DNA of 64,000 nt. Source: Albugo candida (lineage: Eukaryota > Oomycota > Peronosporomycetes > Albuginales > Albuginaceae). The translations under genes and the position numbers were made by a program. Location: contig CAJNAR010000146.1 in the NCBI GenBank assembly GCA_905220665.1, positions 310,001 through 374,000 on the forward strand. The letters run 5' to 3'. Shown piece after piece: positions 35,243 through 46,742 of this stretch. Every line of letters begins with the position of its first letter. Position 1 is the first letter of the stretch. Under the pieces are notes generated by a model that did not search any database, was not told where the DNA came from, and saw only the letters and a list, made by a program, of their open reading frames with translations.

Positions 35243-36947
35243 ATGAACAAGTCTACCTCCCCCGGCCAACAATTTCGAAATATCGAGACACCAAAAGCAA
35301 TGATCGAGTATACATTATCGCTGCTTTGTTATGATTAGGTTGAGATCTGATGCAATATTGTGCAGGGCTCCTACGGAATCGATTCTCCCGTCATTCAACT
35401 CCGGAATATTGGCACGTCGTATCTTGACCACTACCTCGCTGGTTTCCATGAGCTTCTTCTTTATCTGTGGAGGTCCTTTTGGTTCCGAGCAGATAATATC
35501 GTGTATGTAGACATAAATTTCACCCTTTTTGATTGATGCTAACTTGACACAGCTGGTGGGCCGATGATTGGACTTATTGGTTTGTTCGTCACACCTCTCG
35601 TCATGAGCCTTCCGACGGGACTCATGACTGCTGAGTTAAGCACAGCATTTCCCACAAGCGGTATGAAGTCTTGCGCTTGCAGCTTTACACTTGATCGCAT
35701 CTACAGCGGAATTTAAATCTCTCTCTTAGGTGGCTTCGTGGTTTGGGTATTGCACGCATTTGGACCATTTTGGGCATCTTTGGTAGGATATTTGTCCTGG
35801 GTATCTGGTGTCATTGATAATGCTATATATCCGTCGCTCGCGTTGGCGACTTTCACCGATGTTTATGGTGGTCTGGAAAATAAGGTAGCAGTATATGCAG
35901 TGAGAAGCGCAATTGCGCTTGTGCTTTCTGTCCCTAATTTTATCGGGCTTAAACTTGTTGGAAACGTGACGGCGGTAGGCTTCGTGTTGATTATGGTGCC
36001 GTTCGTTGTACTAGTAATCTGGGCGTTTGCCATCGCCGACGATTGGAGTGCCCTGGGGGAGTTGCGTCGAAGCGAATCTGTTATCGATGCACACGGTGAT
36101 GTTATAGGAATGACTGGGAACGTCGATATCGAATGGTCATTACTACTTCAGACTTTATTCTGGAACTATAGCGGCACCATAGCAATATCTGTATTCTGTG
36201 GTGAGGTGAAGAACCCAAATCATTCGTACCCAAGGGCACTGCTATACTCGACCGTATTAATCATCCTAACATACACATTCCCCCTTCTTGCAAGCTCTGC
36301 ATTCAATCGACCACATTGGTCTACTTGGGATGAAGGTGATTTTGCATCAATTGCAAAATTCGTTGGAGGAGTCCCACTTGCAACTTGCATATTGATTGCC
36401 ACATTTATGAGCAACGCTGGAATGTTTATCACAGAAATGTGCGGTGACTCTTATCAATTAGCAGCGATGGGTGAGATTGGACTCGTACCGACATGCTTTG
36501 CAACGTGAGATTAATTGCTATATTGTGTTGTAATCAATCACTTTGACATTCGTTTGCTACTATAGCCGGAACAATCGATTCGACACTCCGCACTGGTCAA
36601 TATGTGCAAGTATCGGATTCATTCTGATAATAACGACTTTCAATTTTGATGAAATATTGACAATGACCAACGCTCTAACAGCAATACGCCAAATTTGTTC
36701 GTATGCTTCCTTTATCAAATTGCGATATTCGCATGCAGAGACGATTCGACCGTTCAAAGTACCAGGGTCGATCCCTGTTTTGGTGGCCATGTTGGTCATA
36801 CCCGTGGCATTTTTACTTTTCATCACCCAAGATGTCTTTCATTCTCTATTTCCTTCATTGCTTGTGATCAGCGTCCTCATCATTGGGATAGCGTACGCGA
36901 AATGGAAGAAGCCAACTCACGAACAATTAAGTCGTCTACAGCTTTAA
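35243..36947 (+). CDS. Amino-acid/polyamine permease (LAT/PUT type, APC superfamily)
   Basis: Predicted 12-helix transporter of amino acids or polyamines. Exons 35243-35307, 35366-35502, 35553-35660, 35730-36504 and 36566-36947 (introns 50-69 bp) give 488 residues. Helix 1 has SMSFFFICGGPFGSEQ, the substrate-binding G-G-P-x-G loop. Next come TGLMTAELSTAFPTSGGFVV and GPFWASLVGYLSWVSGVIDN, both typical of plant LAT/PUT and trypanosomatid POT carriers. Later blocks are WNYSGTIAISVFCGEVKNPN and ITEMCGDSYQLAAMGEIGLV. Several hydrophobic helices close the protein. No signal peptide is expected. The first exon was chosen because its ATG frame joins correctly; the upstream 264 bp hold no other start. 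Confidence 0.85.
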
Positions 36948-37383
36948 TTAGCTTCATAGGATACAGTAGTGGACGTAATGTTGATAAAGTCTTGTATATT
37001 GTTACCATTAGCACTTGTACAGTATCATGTCCAACGCGAACATCTGTTCTCAGGGCAACCCACATTTGTTGCTGGTCGAGAATTGTTCGTGAGGTCGTGA
37101 GGTTAGCCAAAAATCTGCAAGTAATAAGATATTTACCGGCCTTCCACGCCTCAACGAAGATCAGCTCCTACCCAATGTTCCCAGATTTGATGTCGGCTAA
37201 CAGAACATTCCCTGTTTGCCTCAACGTAACACATTTGATAGTACCTTTTATAGAAGCTCGCGCAAAGCATGAGCAAATGGAATTCGGAAGCGTCTTTATT
37301 TTAAAGAAGAGCTACAAGACGCAACATGCAGTAAGCACTCATTGTTAATTATCAAATTACCGTCCAAAGTCCCTCTGAGATAT
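36948..37383. other. Intergenic, no supported gene
   Basis: Lies between convergent transporter and synthase genes. A 217-codon plus frame (36695-37348) mainly overlaps the permease out of frame and has no motif. A 41-residue ATG frame near 36978 is also unsupported. Confidence 0.4.
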
Positions 37384-39207
37384 TTAGTTTGCAACTGCTT
37401 TTTGCGTCTCAGTGACGCAATGGATTGCAGACGCTACAATCGAGGTTTTTGAGTCACGATTCAGTTCGAAACGATTCTGAGCCGCGATTTTACGATTGAT
37501 GGCATCGATGTAGGCAGTAGCCGACGATACAAAAATATCCGTATCAGCGCCGTGACCAACGTATTGGCGAACTCGAGTCAGTCCAGTTTGCGGATTCATA
37601 AACCCAGCGGGTGAGTCAATGTTGTCAGTATCCTCGCTATCTGCTGCTTCTTGAATTCGAACTGTCACTTCGCCTAGGGCACACGTACCGTCTGTGGTAC
37701 TATTCACTGAGTACTCGTTTAGCTTAAGTTTTTCGGTCCTAGTGGCTCGCTGAATAGCAACACATATGGCATCTATAGGTCCGATACCCATTGCTGCTTC
37801 ACTGACTTCTTCACCATCTATACTGACTAAGGTAACGGTAGCGGTTGGCTTCACACGATTTCCAGCCGTGACATGCACCAACTGAAGGGTCCAATATGCC
37901 TCAGATCGGTAGAGCTCATCTGATAGAATGGCATCAATATCAGCGTCTGTGATTGATTTCTTCTCATCTGCGAGTTTCTTGAACTTGTCCACATAATGGG
38001 CTAGCTGCTCAGGTGTTAGATCTGTGTAGCCTAGTTGATGCAAACGCTTGCTATATGCATGACGACCGGAATGTTTACCAAGAACCATCTTGCTTTCATT
38101 AAGACCTACCGATTCAGGGCACATGATTTCATACGTCGCCTGATGCTTTAGAACTCCATCTTGATGAATGCCAGATTCGTGTGCAAACGCATTTGCACCA
38201 ACGATAGCTTTGTTTGCCTGAATATGCATGCCCGTATAGTGGCTGACCATACGACTGCATCGGGTTATGTGAGTTGAATCAATGTCACTGGATACCGGAC
38301 AATGCTGTGGACGTGTTTGCAAAGTCATAATCAATTCTTCAAGTGCTGTATTTCCTGCTCTTTCGCCAATACCATTTACAGTCACCTCAGCTTGGCGAGC
38401 TCCAGCACATACTCCAGCGAGAGTGTTAGCAGTCGCAAGTCCAAGGTCATTATGACAGTGAGTCGAGAAAATGGCTGCCTCACTTCCTTCAGTGTTCTTA
38501 ATCAAGTAACGGATCAAAGATCCGTATTCATCAGGAACGGTGTACCCCACAGTATCAGGAATGTTGAGGGTCTTTGCGCCAGCTTTGATGACCTCTGCTA
38601 GGACTTCACACAAAAAATCAGGATCCGTGCGACCAGCATCTTCTGTCGAAAATTCAACATCATCACACAAACTCGAAGCAAAAGAAACTGCTTGAATGGC
38701 TTTGCGTATACACTCGTCCCTGCTTATTTTGAGTTTATATTGCAAATGAATATCCGATGTCGCCAAGAAAGTATGAATACGGTGACGTGGAGCATGCTTC
38801 ACAGCATCATAACAGCGTTGGATGTCTTTCTCCATTGCACGTGCAAGCCCACAAATGACCATCGGTACTTCTGATTTTCGATTCGCTGTCAATGGCCCAA
38901 TCTCTTTGGCGATCGCTGTAACTGCGTCAAAGTCGCCAGGAGAAGAGATTGGAAAACCAGCTTCGCAAACGTCCACACCCAGATGAGAGAGAGAACGAGC
39001 GATATCCAGTTTTTCTCGAAAATTCAGTGTAGCTCCAGGTGATTGTTCGCCATCGCGAAGCGTTGTATCGAAGATAATCAGCTTTTCTCTGGTGTTGGTC
39101 GAAAACAGTGCTTTTTTTCGCTGAAAAAATTCCACGTTTTTGTTTGATCGATGGTGGATTTTGGTCAATTTGTGAATTCGGTGAAAGCCATTCGCACTGC
39201 GAAACAT
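37384..39207 (-). CDS. IPMS: 2-isopropylmalate synthase
   Basis: Condenses 2-oxoisovalerate and acetyl-CoA, the first committed step of leucine synthesis. Single exon, 607 residues. The first 40 residues are Arg/Lys/His-rich without acids (MFRSANGFHRIHKLTKIHHR), a probable mitochondrial targeting peptide. The catalytic barrel starts with IIFDTTLRDGEQSPGATL (about 45-62). The metal-binding block THCHNDLGLATANT and GIGERAGNTALEEL follow, then GANAFAHESGIHQDG. The regulatory C-terminal domain (from about 430) is present, with VSIDGEEVSEAAMGIGPIDA and SATAYIDAINR, so leucine feedback is likely. Organellar location is inferred. The gene indicates that this organism can start leucine synthesis itself. 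Confidence 0.96.
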   Translation of the reverse strand: MFRSANGFHRIHKLTKIHHRSNKNVEFFQRKKALFSTNTREKLIIFDTTLRDGEQSPGATLNFREKLDIARSLSHLGVDVCEAGFPISSPGDFDAVTAIAKEIGPLTANRKSEVPMVICGLARAMEKDIQRCYDAVKHAPRHRIHTFLATSDIHLQYKLKISRDECIRKAIQAVSFASSLCDDVEFSTEDAGRTDPDFLCEVLAEVIKAGAKTLNIPDTVGYTVPDEYGSLIRYLIKNTEGSEAAIFSTHCHNDLGLATANTLAGVCAGARQAEVTVNGIGERAGNTALEELIMTLQTRPQHCPVSSDIDSTHITRCSRMVSHYTGMHIQANKAIVGANAFAHESGIHQDGVLKHQATYEIMCPESVGLNESKMVLGKHSGRHAYSKRLHQLGYTDLTPEQLAHYVDKFKKLADEKKSITDADIDAILSDELYRSEAYWTLQLVHVTAGNRVKPTATVTLVSIDGEEVSEAAMGIGPIDAICVAIQRATRTEKLKLNEYSVNSTTDGTCALGEVTVRIQEAADSEDTDNIDSPAGFMNPQTGLTRVRQYVGHGADTDIFVSSATAYIDAINRKIAAQNRFELNRDSKTSIVASAIHCVTETQKAVAN

Positions 39208-42200
39208 TTTGAGTGTTTTTGGATCTGTTGGTCAGTGGCGATTATGTTTGTGGTACTTACAGTCGTGACAAGTCGTACTTAGCAATCGGTCACCGTGAAA
39301 AATAAGGTGACTCTACTAGCATCACTTGACTACAAGTCTTCAAATACGTTGATGGCATTTGGCTGTTACAGGGTTGACAAAAAAGCTGGTATATATGTAG
39401 CGTATGATTGTAGCCCAGCAACTTCCCATTGCCGCCACAGAAAATCATGATAAAGTGATGGACTGATTCGGGGAGGTGCGTGCATGTCGCAGCACGGCAT
39501 ATCATGGGGTAGAATCGTAATCTGTGTCGGTTGACAGAGTAGGAGACGTCGAAGTTATTTACAGCTCGATACATGTGCCAAGACGTTTGCATTTACCAGA
39601 CAGGAGATTGTTTTGTTTACATTCGGTCCTCCATACATTTCTCGCACGGTTTCAAGTAGCGCAATTGGCGCTTGATTGAGTTACTTTTTTGTCCTTCGAT
39701 TTTGAAATATCGAGCCAAAAAAATGCGGGAATGAGGTAATTGTCGAAATGGAGACTAGATTCTTAGATTTGTACTAACAAGACCTTTGCTTAGACCTGCT
39801 TACTTCCAATTAGCTCTGTTCAATACATGAACATAAACAATGATACTTTATCAAATATTACTAAACTCGAAACTTCATAGTTTCGCAACGGCCCCAGCTG
39901 TGTGTCTCACCACTTTATTCATCGGTATCCCGTTCGCACGCATTGCTCTCGCCGCACTCGAACCAGATGCCTCCGCCTATGATGTATTCATTGAAATTTA
40001 CTCTTCCACATGTATCTATACCGTTTTCATACCATTATGCGTAACTCGTTTGTGATTGTCACTCTAAAGCTGCCGACCAAAACAGCAGCTAGACGCTCGA
40101 GTGCACGGGCAACTAGCATCTTCATTGTCGTTAAGTGTCAAGGGTTGGTTAAGGATGATAGGGTTTTCATCAAATGCAGACTTTTGTAACCTTCTTGTTA
40201 AGTCATGCCATAAGCGCATAATTAACCAATCAACATGTCTGACTGCGTATCCAGCTGACGCGTATCTATTCGCAACCTTTCTGTATCTCTCCTTTTCTGT
40301 TGATTTTTCGGCTGCGCTTTTTGTTTGTGCTCGATGCGGAAAAATTTCAGGAAATCTGCTTTTATGTGGCCCCGACGTTGTACTATATATCAGAATCGCA
40401 AAGTAAAATCTTTGTTCAAAACAAGCACACGGCTGCAACACCATACATGGTACTTGTGGCATGCAGTACCAAAAATGGGTCGGAAGTAGCAGTGCGACTA
40501 AGGAAAGACGTTTCGGTTAATAGCAACTATCAAGTTATTGCGGGTATTGCATCACAATTGGTGAAATTCAAGTGACCTATGCGTTGATACTAACTGTCAC
40601 ATGAGTCACAAGTCCACAATACATCCCAGTCTTATGACTAGGTGAAGGTTGAATTAGTGCAAGAGCGGATCAAATGAAAGCATCATTTGGCAATAGCTGA
40701 GCACGCTATCTCTCCCGCGTCTGCTCTTCTCGAAGAAGCCAAACGAGTCAAGATCGGCACTTTTACTTGAGTAATTTTGGTTCTCGATCAGAGGAACGTG
40801 ACGTTTGCTAATTCTAAGAGCATCTTTCCATAGTCGCTCTAATTGGGTGAGACACTCTTTATGCCCAAGCCGTTTGAGGATTGCATGTCAAGCTCACGCG
40901 AACAGAATATAAAATGTTTCTTTCCAGTATGTTTTCTGCCAGCACATTCTCAAAGTGAAGTGCTGCGCATTCTTGAAGAGAAAAATGGGGCACGAGAGCC
41001 ACTCAGAATACGTGAGATTTGGTGATAAGACTACCAACTTGAGCGTAGAAGCATGCAGAACATCCAAGAAAAGAAGATCATTGACACCGGTTGCTGTATA
41101 AAATCTGGAAATGGTCTTACACCCGGGATTTCTTGAGCATGAATCGAAGAGTCAATTTAGCGAGTTCAGTTGAATAAATGAATTTGCGCATGTTCAACGT
41201 AGGAACACCTAGATATGATATCTAGCTAGTCGTAATGGACAACACAAGACTGTCGCTCGAACAAATCCGATGATCTTAAAGCTATCGAAATGATACCAAA
41301 ATCTTCAGGCTATCCAGCAAAGAGAAATTGTATAAAAAATGACATCTCTTTTGATTTTACACAGATCCGATAAGATATATCGTACTCGAATGGCTGGAAT
41401 ATGAGGACCATGCTGATGTCTCGGCTTGCGTTATGAGCCTGATCGGTGTAACGCTACCAGAGCATATGCTACCGTAGACGTGCCATCAGTTCAAAAAGTC
41501 GAGTGGCTGCCAATGAGCAATTCGCATGATTGAATTGCATAGATACTTCGTGACAACAAGTTGTAGCTCAGAATCAGCGATAATTAAGAATGTGAGAGTT
41601 TGTTTACATGTGTTTGAATCGACTAAAACGGGCGAGCTATGGAAAGTAGGTGGTGAGAAGCAATCGCTGGACATGCTTTTTCACTGCAATAATGGTAGAT
41701 AGGAGAGAAACATCGGACACACCACGGCGCCTCGGAATGATCATGCAGAAGTATCAAGCACAATCGTACGGTACAAATCTGCATTCGAAGAAAGTGGTCG
41801 TTCAGCCCAGGCAGCCACGATTATTCACCATAATGGCCCACAGAATATCCATCGCTAGCAAATAAATCGTGGTCATGCATGACGGGGAACCTTTCGTGAC
41901 ATTTACGCTCTGCACATTTTTTCCTGATATTAAGCCTTAGGCGCTTTGCATTTGTAAGAGATCGTTACTGCAAAAATTGAGAATGCAGACTTATGGTTTT
42001 TCAGATCTCGCGCCATTTGTGATGCATGTGTATGGTGCACGTTCGTGCGTGCGGGCCGAGACGCCAAATACCGAATGTCAAATGCGAAACCGCTAAAGAT
42101 AGATTTTGGACTATAATGAATACATCGGATCGTGTGTCTCAGCGCTGACATGATAATGAATACTTCAACTATTCTTTCAGAGAGTCCGAATCAGCCATGC

Positions 42201-42716
42201 CTCGATGATAGTGTGTAGAAGGTCAATTTTAGTATCACTTGATATCTGACGCTTTGAGCTGAACATCGAAATAAGTAGTGACTACTTGCGCGAAGACACA
42301 CTTTCCAGCCTAGCAATTTATATATATGGTGTTTCGTCTCACGACGATATCAAATCATCACTTGCTCTCACGACCGCAATTGTCATCGTCACATCGTATT
42401 GATAAAAACATTTGGGTGGCATCATCACATTCAGAGCGATAAAGTGCCGGATAAGTCCTTCCGCACTGTGCTATCTTTTTTCCTTGAGCACATCGAGTTC
42501 ATCCACTTGTCGACCGGCAGATCATAGCGCGTAAGCTACGTAGTGTTCAAATTTGTAAAATTGGACTTTAATTTGGCAGCTGCCGATTCACATGTACTCC
42601 GATATTTCGATGGTCATATCAAACTTGTATTGGTTATGCATTGTCCGCACAAACCGGCTTAACAAATATCAGACGATTATTGGATTCTGTACCCTTCCTT
42701 TTAAGTTGTGTCATCA
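39208..42716. other. Gene-poor 3.5 kb stretch
   Basis: The longest stretch without a recognisable gene. The best frames are minus 40064-40462 (132 codons from an ATG-like start, with a charged helix KSTEKERYRKVANRYASAGY) and three overlapping plus frames at 39840-40575; none shows a domain. No tandem repeat, RNA gene or transposon motif was recognised. The right end is the upstream region of SGF29. Confidence 0.4.
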
Positions 42717-43587
42717 ATGGCAAGCGATGCTCGAAGAGAGCTTGTAAAATTTGTTGTGACGCAATTGATCGATAATAACTTTGACCGACTTGCAATCAAG
42801 ATCAATAGATATCAAGCAAAATTTATCACCTCACAGGAGAGCAGTTTGGAAGCAAGAGGCAGTTGGAGGACCAGAAAGTATGCCATACGACTCCAGCATA
42901 CACTTGCTCTCGCATGTAGTCTACTAAAGCAACAACAAGAAGATTTAGATCATTGTATCAATCTACTTGACAATGATATCAAGACAAAAAAGTTTACTAC
43001 CGAGAAATGCAAATTGAGAGTAATCGATCACTCTGCAAAGTACAGGGATAACTCTGGCTCTATTTTTGCGTGTGGAAGTTTGGTGACAGCTAAAATTGCT
43101 CGTAGTCACGAACTTTGGATCTTAGCTCGAGTGACAAATTTCTATCCTGTCAACCAGGTGTACGAGGTGGAAGATATTGACTCGATCGAAGATGATAATG
43201 GAAGACTAATTCTCACGGAGACACCTAAATCCTCGCATGCAGAAGCAAGAAGACATCATTTTGTACAAAAAGTTTTTGTGGTTCCTCTAGTAGCGGAGAC
43301 TTTGAAAGGAGGTGAATGGATCATGTACAAACTCAATGAACGCGTCATGGCAATGTACCCGAGTACAACCAGTTTTTATCGAGCTACAGTGCAGATTCCG
43401 AATCCCAAAGTAAGCAAATGCCTGCTTGATTGACCTTACTCTTAATATCCGTTGCTCCCACTAGGGTTCACCGTCAGTCTTACTAAAGTTTGATGATGAT
43501 GCTGACGAACTCGGAAACGTTCCTGACCGAAAAGTACCATTTCGATTTGTGACGCCTCTGCCAAATTTCAACGCGAAACCTAGCTAG
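42717..43587 (+). CDS. SGF29: SGF29 tandem-Tudor protein (SAGA complex)
   Basis: Reader of H3K4 methylation that links the SAGA histone acetyltransferase to promoters. Exons 42717-43409 and 43465-43587 join in phase 0 over a 55-bp intron (GTAAGC donor), giving 271 residues. The N-terminal third is helical. The SGF29 double Tudor domain starts at about residue 120: GSLVTAKIARSHELWILARV, VYEVEDIDS, then VMAMYPSTTSFYRATV, and after the intron VLLKFDDDADE and VPFRFVTPLP. The ELWILA and YPSTTSFY blocks are family hallmarks and include the aromatic residues of the methyl-lysine pocket. The start is the second Met region: a TTG opens the frame nine bases earlier. Confidence 0.9.
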
Positions 43588-43778
43588 ACCATACAGCATC
43601 AAGTATATGCACAGATGAATTGATGGGCAAGTTTGGGAGGAACAATGGCTGCATATCCTCTCTCCGCATCAGACTTAGTAGGGCAATGTAAATGTGAAGT
43701 GGGTGTGGTGTGGTCCAACTCAGCCAGATATAAAGTCTAACTAAAAAACATCAATTTTTACGTATACACTTCTACACA

Positions 43779-45188
43779 CTACTCAAAACTCGTGCATTCT
43801 TGAGATGCTCTAAGAATCTTGTTAACCATCTTATACTCAATTCCTCCCGATACGAAAGTATCCAGATCGTATATGGTTCTGTCCAGCCAAACAAAGTCGA
43901 AATGTTCATGCAAGTTTTCACCTCCAATCACATTGTCCTGATCATCCAACTCAATGATCATTCTTTGAAGATGCTTCGCGGAGTCGTGCACACGCGCACC
44001 GGATGCATGATACTCATGACCCGGTTTGTTTTCGACGACCCACCACACTTCCATTTCCAAATACATTAAGCTCGCTGCGGCATCATTGAATGGATACTGG
44101 CTCGAGTCGTACAGCTTCTGTAACATTTTTTCATCCACCGGCTGAACGACATTGATCTTGTACGACATGACAGGTTGGTTCCACACTGCTTCGTCCACGG
44201 TAATGTCGGCGACAAATGATTTACCAAGAATCCCAACCATATTGATCAATATAATGAGAAGAGATCCTGCATTAATATCACGCAGAATAGGCGAATTGGG
44301 TCGGTTATAAGAATCCCTTGTTTTATCCATGCTTGCATCAAAACGGGCTCCAGCCATCACACTTTCTTTTGCGGCTTCATCGTACATGTGCGTCAATAAA
44401 GCTTGAATATCAAGGGGTGAGAACTCCACATTTCCGACAGTGACGGCGCACTTTGGCTGAAGTTCTAAGATTGATGCCATCGACCAAGCGTGACAGACCC
44501 CGGCCCAATAATCGATGCATACACCTGCAATATCGGTCCCGGTCGCATCATTCATACGAGAACAGATAACAGTCCCATCCGGATTGCAGTCCACATTAGT
44601 CTGACAGCTTGGAAAATTGTTATCGTAGTAATATTGAATTCCTTTTTTGGCGGAGATTTTGGCAACAACAGTCTTTACATCCAGACCAAACGCTTCAGCG
44701 TATTTTGCTGACGGACCTTTCTGGCCAGGTCGTGTTGGATGATTGATACTGTCCAATGCAGCTGGATAGAAGTGACCTGACCATGGAAGGTTGGTAACAT
44801 TGGCAACTTTGTGCTCCATTAAAGTGGAAAATTTTCGCGTAAAAGTGCTTCCAACAAATGCTTCGAAACGTGCAACTGAGTCGGTATCGTCTGCGGTCAA
44901 CTGACGATCAAGCCCGAGCAACGAAGTTCCTGCGCTTACGCCTGATTTGACAGTGTTCAAAGTTGCATTTATTGTGCAACCGATATCGATAACAATGAGA
45001 TCCAATTCCGATATATCGCAACGCAAGGGACCACCGTATTGTGGAGTCTTTGAACTGTCGGAACTGATCGATCCATACCGCGGTTCCTGGCTCATTGGTG
45101 AGGCTTGTACATCAGTCATTGGGCCCTCAAATACAATCATTGTGCAGACAGTAGCCCAAACAAAAGCGCGAGGAAACGTGAATGCCAT
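43779..45188 (-). CDS. Secreted transglutaminase elicitor, GP42/Pep-13 family
   Basis: Single exon, 469 residues, with a signal peptide (TFPRAFVWATVCTMIVFEG; cleavage near residue 29). The enzyme is a cell-wall transglutaminase of the oomycete GP42 family (peptidase-like clan, M81-type), whose surface fragment Pep-13 triggers defence in plants. The predicted nucleophile is Cys232 in DYWAGVCHAWSMAS. The Pep-13 region is recognisable at residues 335-347: it starts VWNQPV, as in the known elicitors, and then diverges (MSYKINV). Many Cys (for example QTNVDCNPDGTVIC) suggest disulphides. Members of this family are oomycete-specific as far as I know, so the gene is the best taxonomic marker here. 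Whether this variant is still recognised by plants cannot be told from sequence. Confidence 0.88.
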   Translation of the reverse strand: MAFTFPRAFVWATVCTMIVFEGPMTDVQASPMSQEPRYGSISSDSSKTPQYGGPLRCDISELDLIVIDIGCTINATLNTVKSGVSAGTSLLGLDRQLTADDTDSVARFEAFVGSTFTRKFSTLMEHKVANVTNLPWSGHFYPAALDSINHPTRPGQKGPSAKYAEAFGLDVKTVVAKISAKKGIQYYYDNNFPSCQTNVDCNPDGTVICSRMNDATGTDIAGVCIDYWAGVCHAWSMASILELQPKCAVTVGNVEFSPLDIQALLTHMYDEAAKESVMAGARFDASMDKTRDSYNRPNSPILRDINAGSLLIILINMVGILGKSFVADITVDEAVWNQPVMSYKINVVQPVDEKMLQKLYDSSQYPFNDAAASLMYLEMEVWWVVENKPGHEYHASGARVHDSAKHLQRMIIELDDQDNVIGGENLHEHFDFVWLDRTIYDLDTFVSGGIEYKMVNKILRASQECTSFE

Positions 45189-46101
45189 GAGTGATTGTAA
45201 TAAAGCACCAAGTTGACGATGTCGAGGAGAATTGAATGTGAGGGTTAGAATATGCGACTTGGATTCAGATAAAAGAAGAATGATCTATACCACCAGGCTT
45301 CTTATACCAAGGCTCAGAATTTGCCATTGATTTGACAAGGCAACGTTGAGACTTTATATCATACGTCACATTTCTCAGGTGCGTTTTCTTTATCGCAGAT
45401 CGTATGTGATTAAAAGATTTATTCCTTACGGAGGAAGGAAAAACTTATGTGTAACGAGTTGTGTGAAACGAATTCTGCGGTATAGATTCTGTTGATATGC
45501 AAGAAGCAGCCAAAGAAATGAAAATAGTACGCACCAATTTCCTGAGAATCTCTAATGTACCTGAGCAAGGCGGTTAAAAATATACACGCAGTCTGTGAGA
45601 ACTTGACTTCTAAGTGCGATTTTGTTGAATCTTGCCTGATTGAACCGTAACCAAAATAGGTTGACCAATTTTATTGTTATACGGAAAAGCGGGGCGTAAA
45701 GCGGGTAACAGCATGCGTGCGAGTAGTGCTACTAATAATCTCGATTACGATCGGATGACCAAATTCCTCAATTTCTCACATATGCAGCTGATAGGCTTGC
45801 AATATGTGTTCTAAGCATTCGTATCCTTAATATTTTCGAACTGATCAATATACCGAAACATGGTTGACTTTTTAGATCGTAGAATTGAAGGGGATGTCGT
45901 TGCAGGTAGCAAAAGGGAGGGGAGACAGACTTACTGCTACTTGTCTAACTGTGTCTTATTGGCGGAATTAATTATCTACATATCTGATTGACGGAATTGA
46001 TAATGCCTTCATGGTGATTGGTTAGATATTCCACCGAGTAAATTTGCTGTCACATCTTCAGAAACGCATCATTATTGAATTTGCACCACCTTACAACTAC
46101 A
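45189..46101. other. Divergent intergenic region
   Basis: Shared upstream region of the transglutaminase (-) and histone H2A (+) genes. No coding frame of note. Confidence 0.5.
45958..46021 (+). promoter_or_regulatory. Inverted CCAAT boxes upstream of H2A
   Basis: ATTGG, the reverse of CCAAT, occurs at 45958-45962 and 46017-46021, about 140 and 81 bp before the H2A start. Paired CCAAT boxes are a usual feature of core-histone promoters (established knowledge). Short motifs like this also arise by chance. Confidence 0.35.
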
Positions 46102-46521
46102 ATGTCTGGAAAAGGAAAAGCAGCAACCGGTGGACGTGGAAAGAAAGACAAGAGTACTTCTCGATCAGCCAAAGCAGGTCTACAATTTCCAGTTGGTCGT
46201 GTAGCTCGTTATCTAAAGAAAGGACGATTTGCCAAACGTATCGGTGGAGGAGCTCCAGTGTACCTAGCTGCTGTGTTGGAATATCTATGCGCTGAAATTT
46301 TAGAATTGGCAGGAAATGCCGCACGAGATCATAAGAAAACTCGTATTATCCCACGTCACATTCAAATGGCCGTACGAAATGATGAAGAACTGAACAAATT
46401 GCTTGCCGAAGTGACAATCGCATCTGGCGGTGTGATGCCAAACATCCACAACATTCTCCTTCCAAAGAAGAGTGCCACTGGCAGTAAGAAGAGCAAAGCC
46501 TCGGAGAGTCAAGACTACTGA
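46102..46521 (+). CDS. H2A.X: Histone H2A, H2A.X type
   Basis: Core nucleosome histone, intronless, 139 residues. Its start is the ATG at 46102 ([17 protein letters not shown]); the frame is open upstream but only from a TTG. The histone fold is complete: [60 protein letters not shown] and [20 protein letters not shown]. The C-terminus ends [12 protein letters not shown] fits the SQ-[ED]-hydrophobic tail of H2A.X, the form phosphorylated at DNA breaks. The acidic-patch residues lie in the expected place. Confidence 0.96.
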   Translation: MSGKGKAATGGRGKKDKSTSRSAKAGLQFPVGRVARYLKKGRFAKRIGGGAPVYLAAVLEYLCAEILELAGNAARDHKKTRIIPRHIQMAVRNDEELNKLLAEVTIASGGVMPNIHNILLPKKSATGSKKSKASESQDY

Positions 46522-46742
46522 GCTGGCACATCGAAGCGTTTATTCTACTTATCCTATAGTTTTACCAATGCGCATGAAATCTTGTTTTTGTATGCCAAAG
46601 TTTATATATCAGGAGCATCAATGCCTGTGTGTCTTTTAAGAGGATTACCAATAAACGAATATATAAGTCACAAAAATACTGGTCTTTAGTTTTTCTTAAT
46701 AAAAATAGAACACTACGTGCAGAACTTCTTTGACTTCGAACA

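Noticed and set aside
36695..37348. 217-codon plus frame
   Set aside because: It starts inside the permease exon in another frame and has many Cys/Ser with no motif; probably chance.
40064..40462. 132-codon minus frame with a charged helix
   Set aside because: No domain, no neighbouring exons and equally long frames on the opposite strand.
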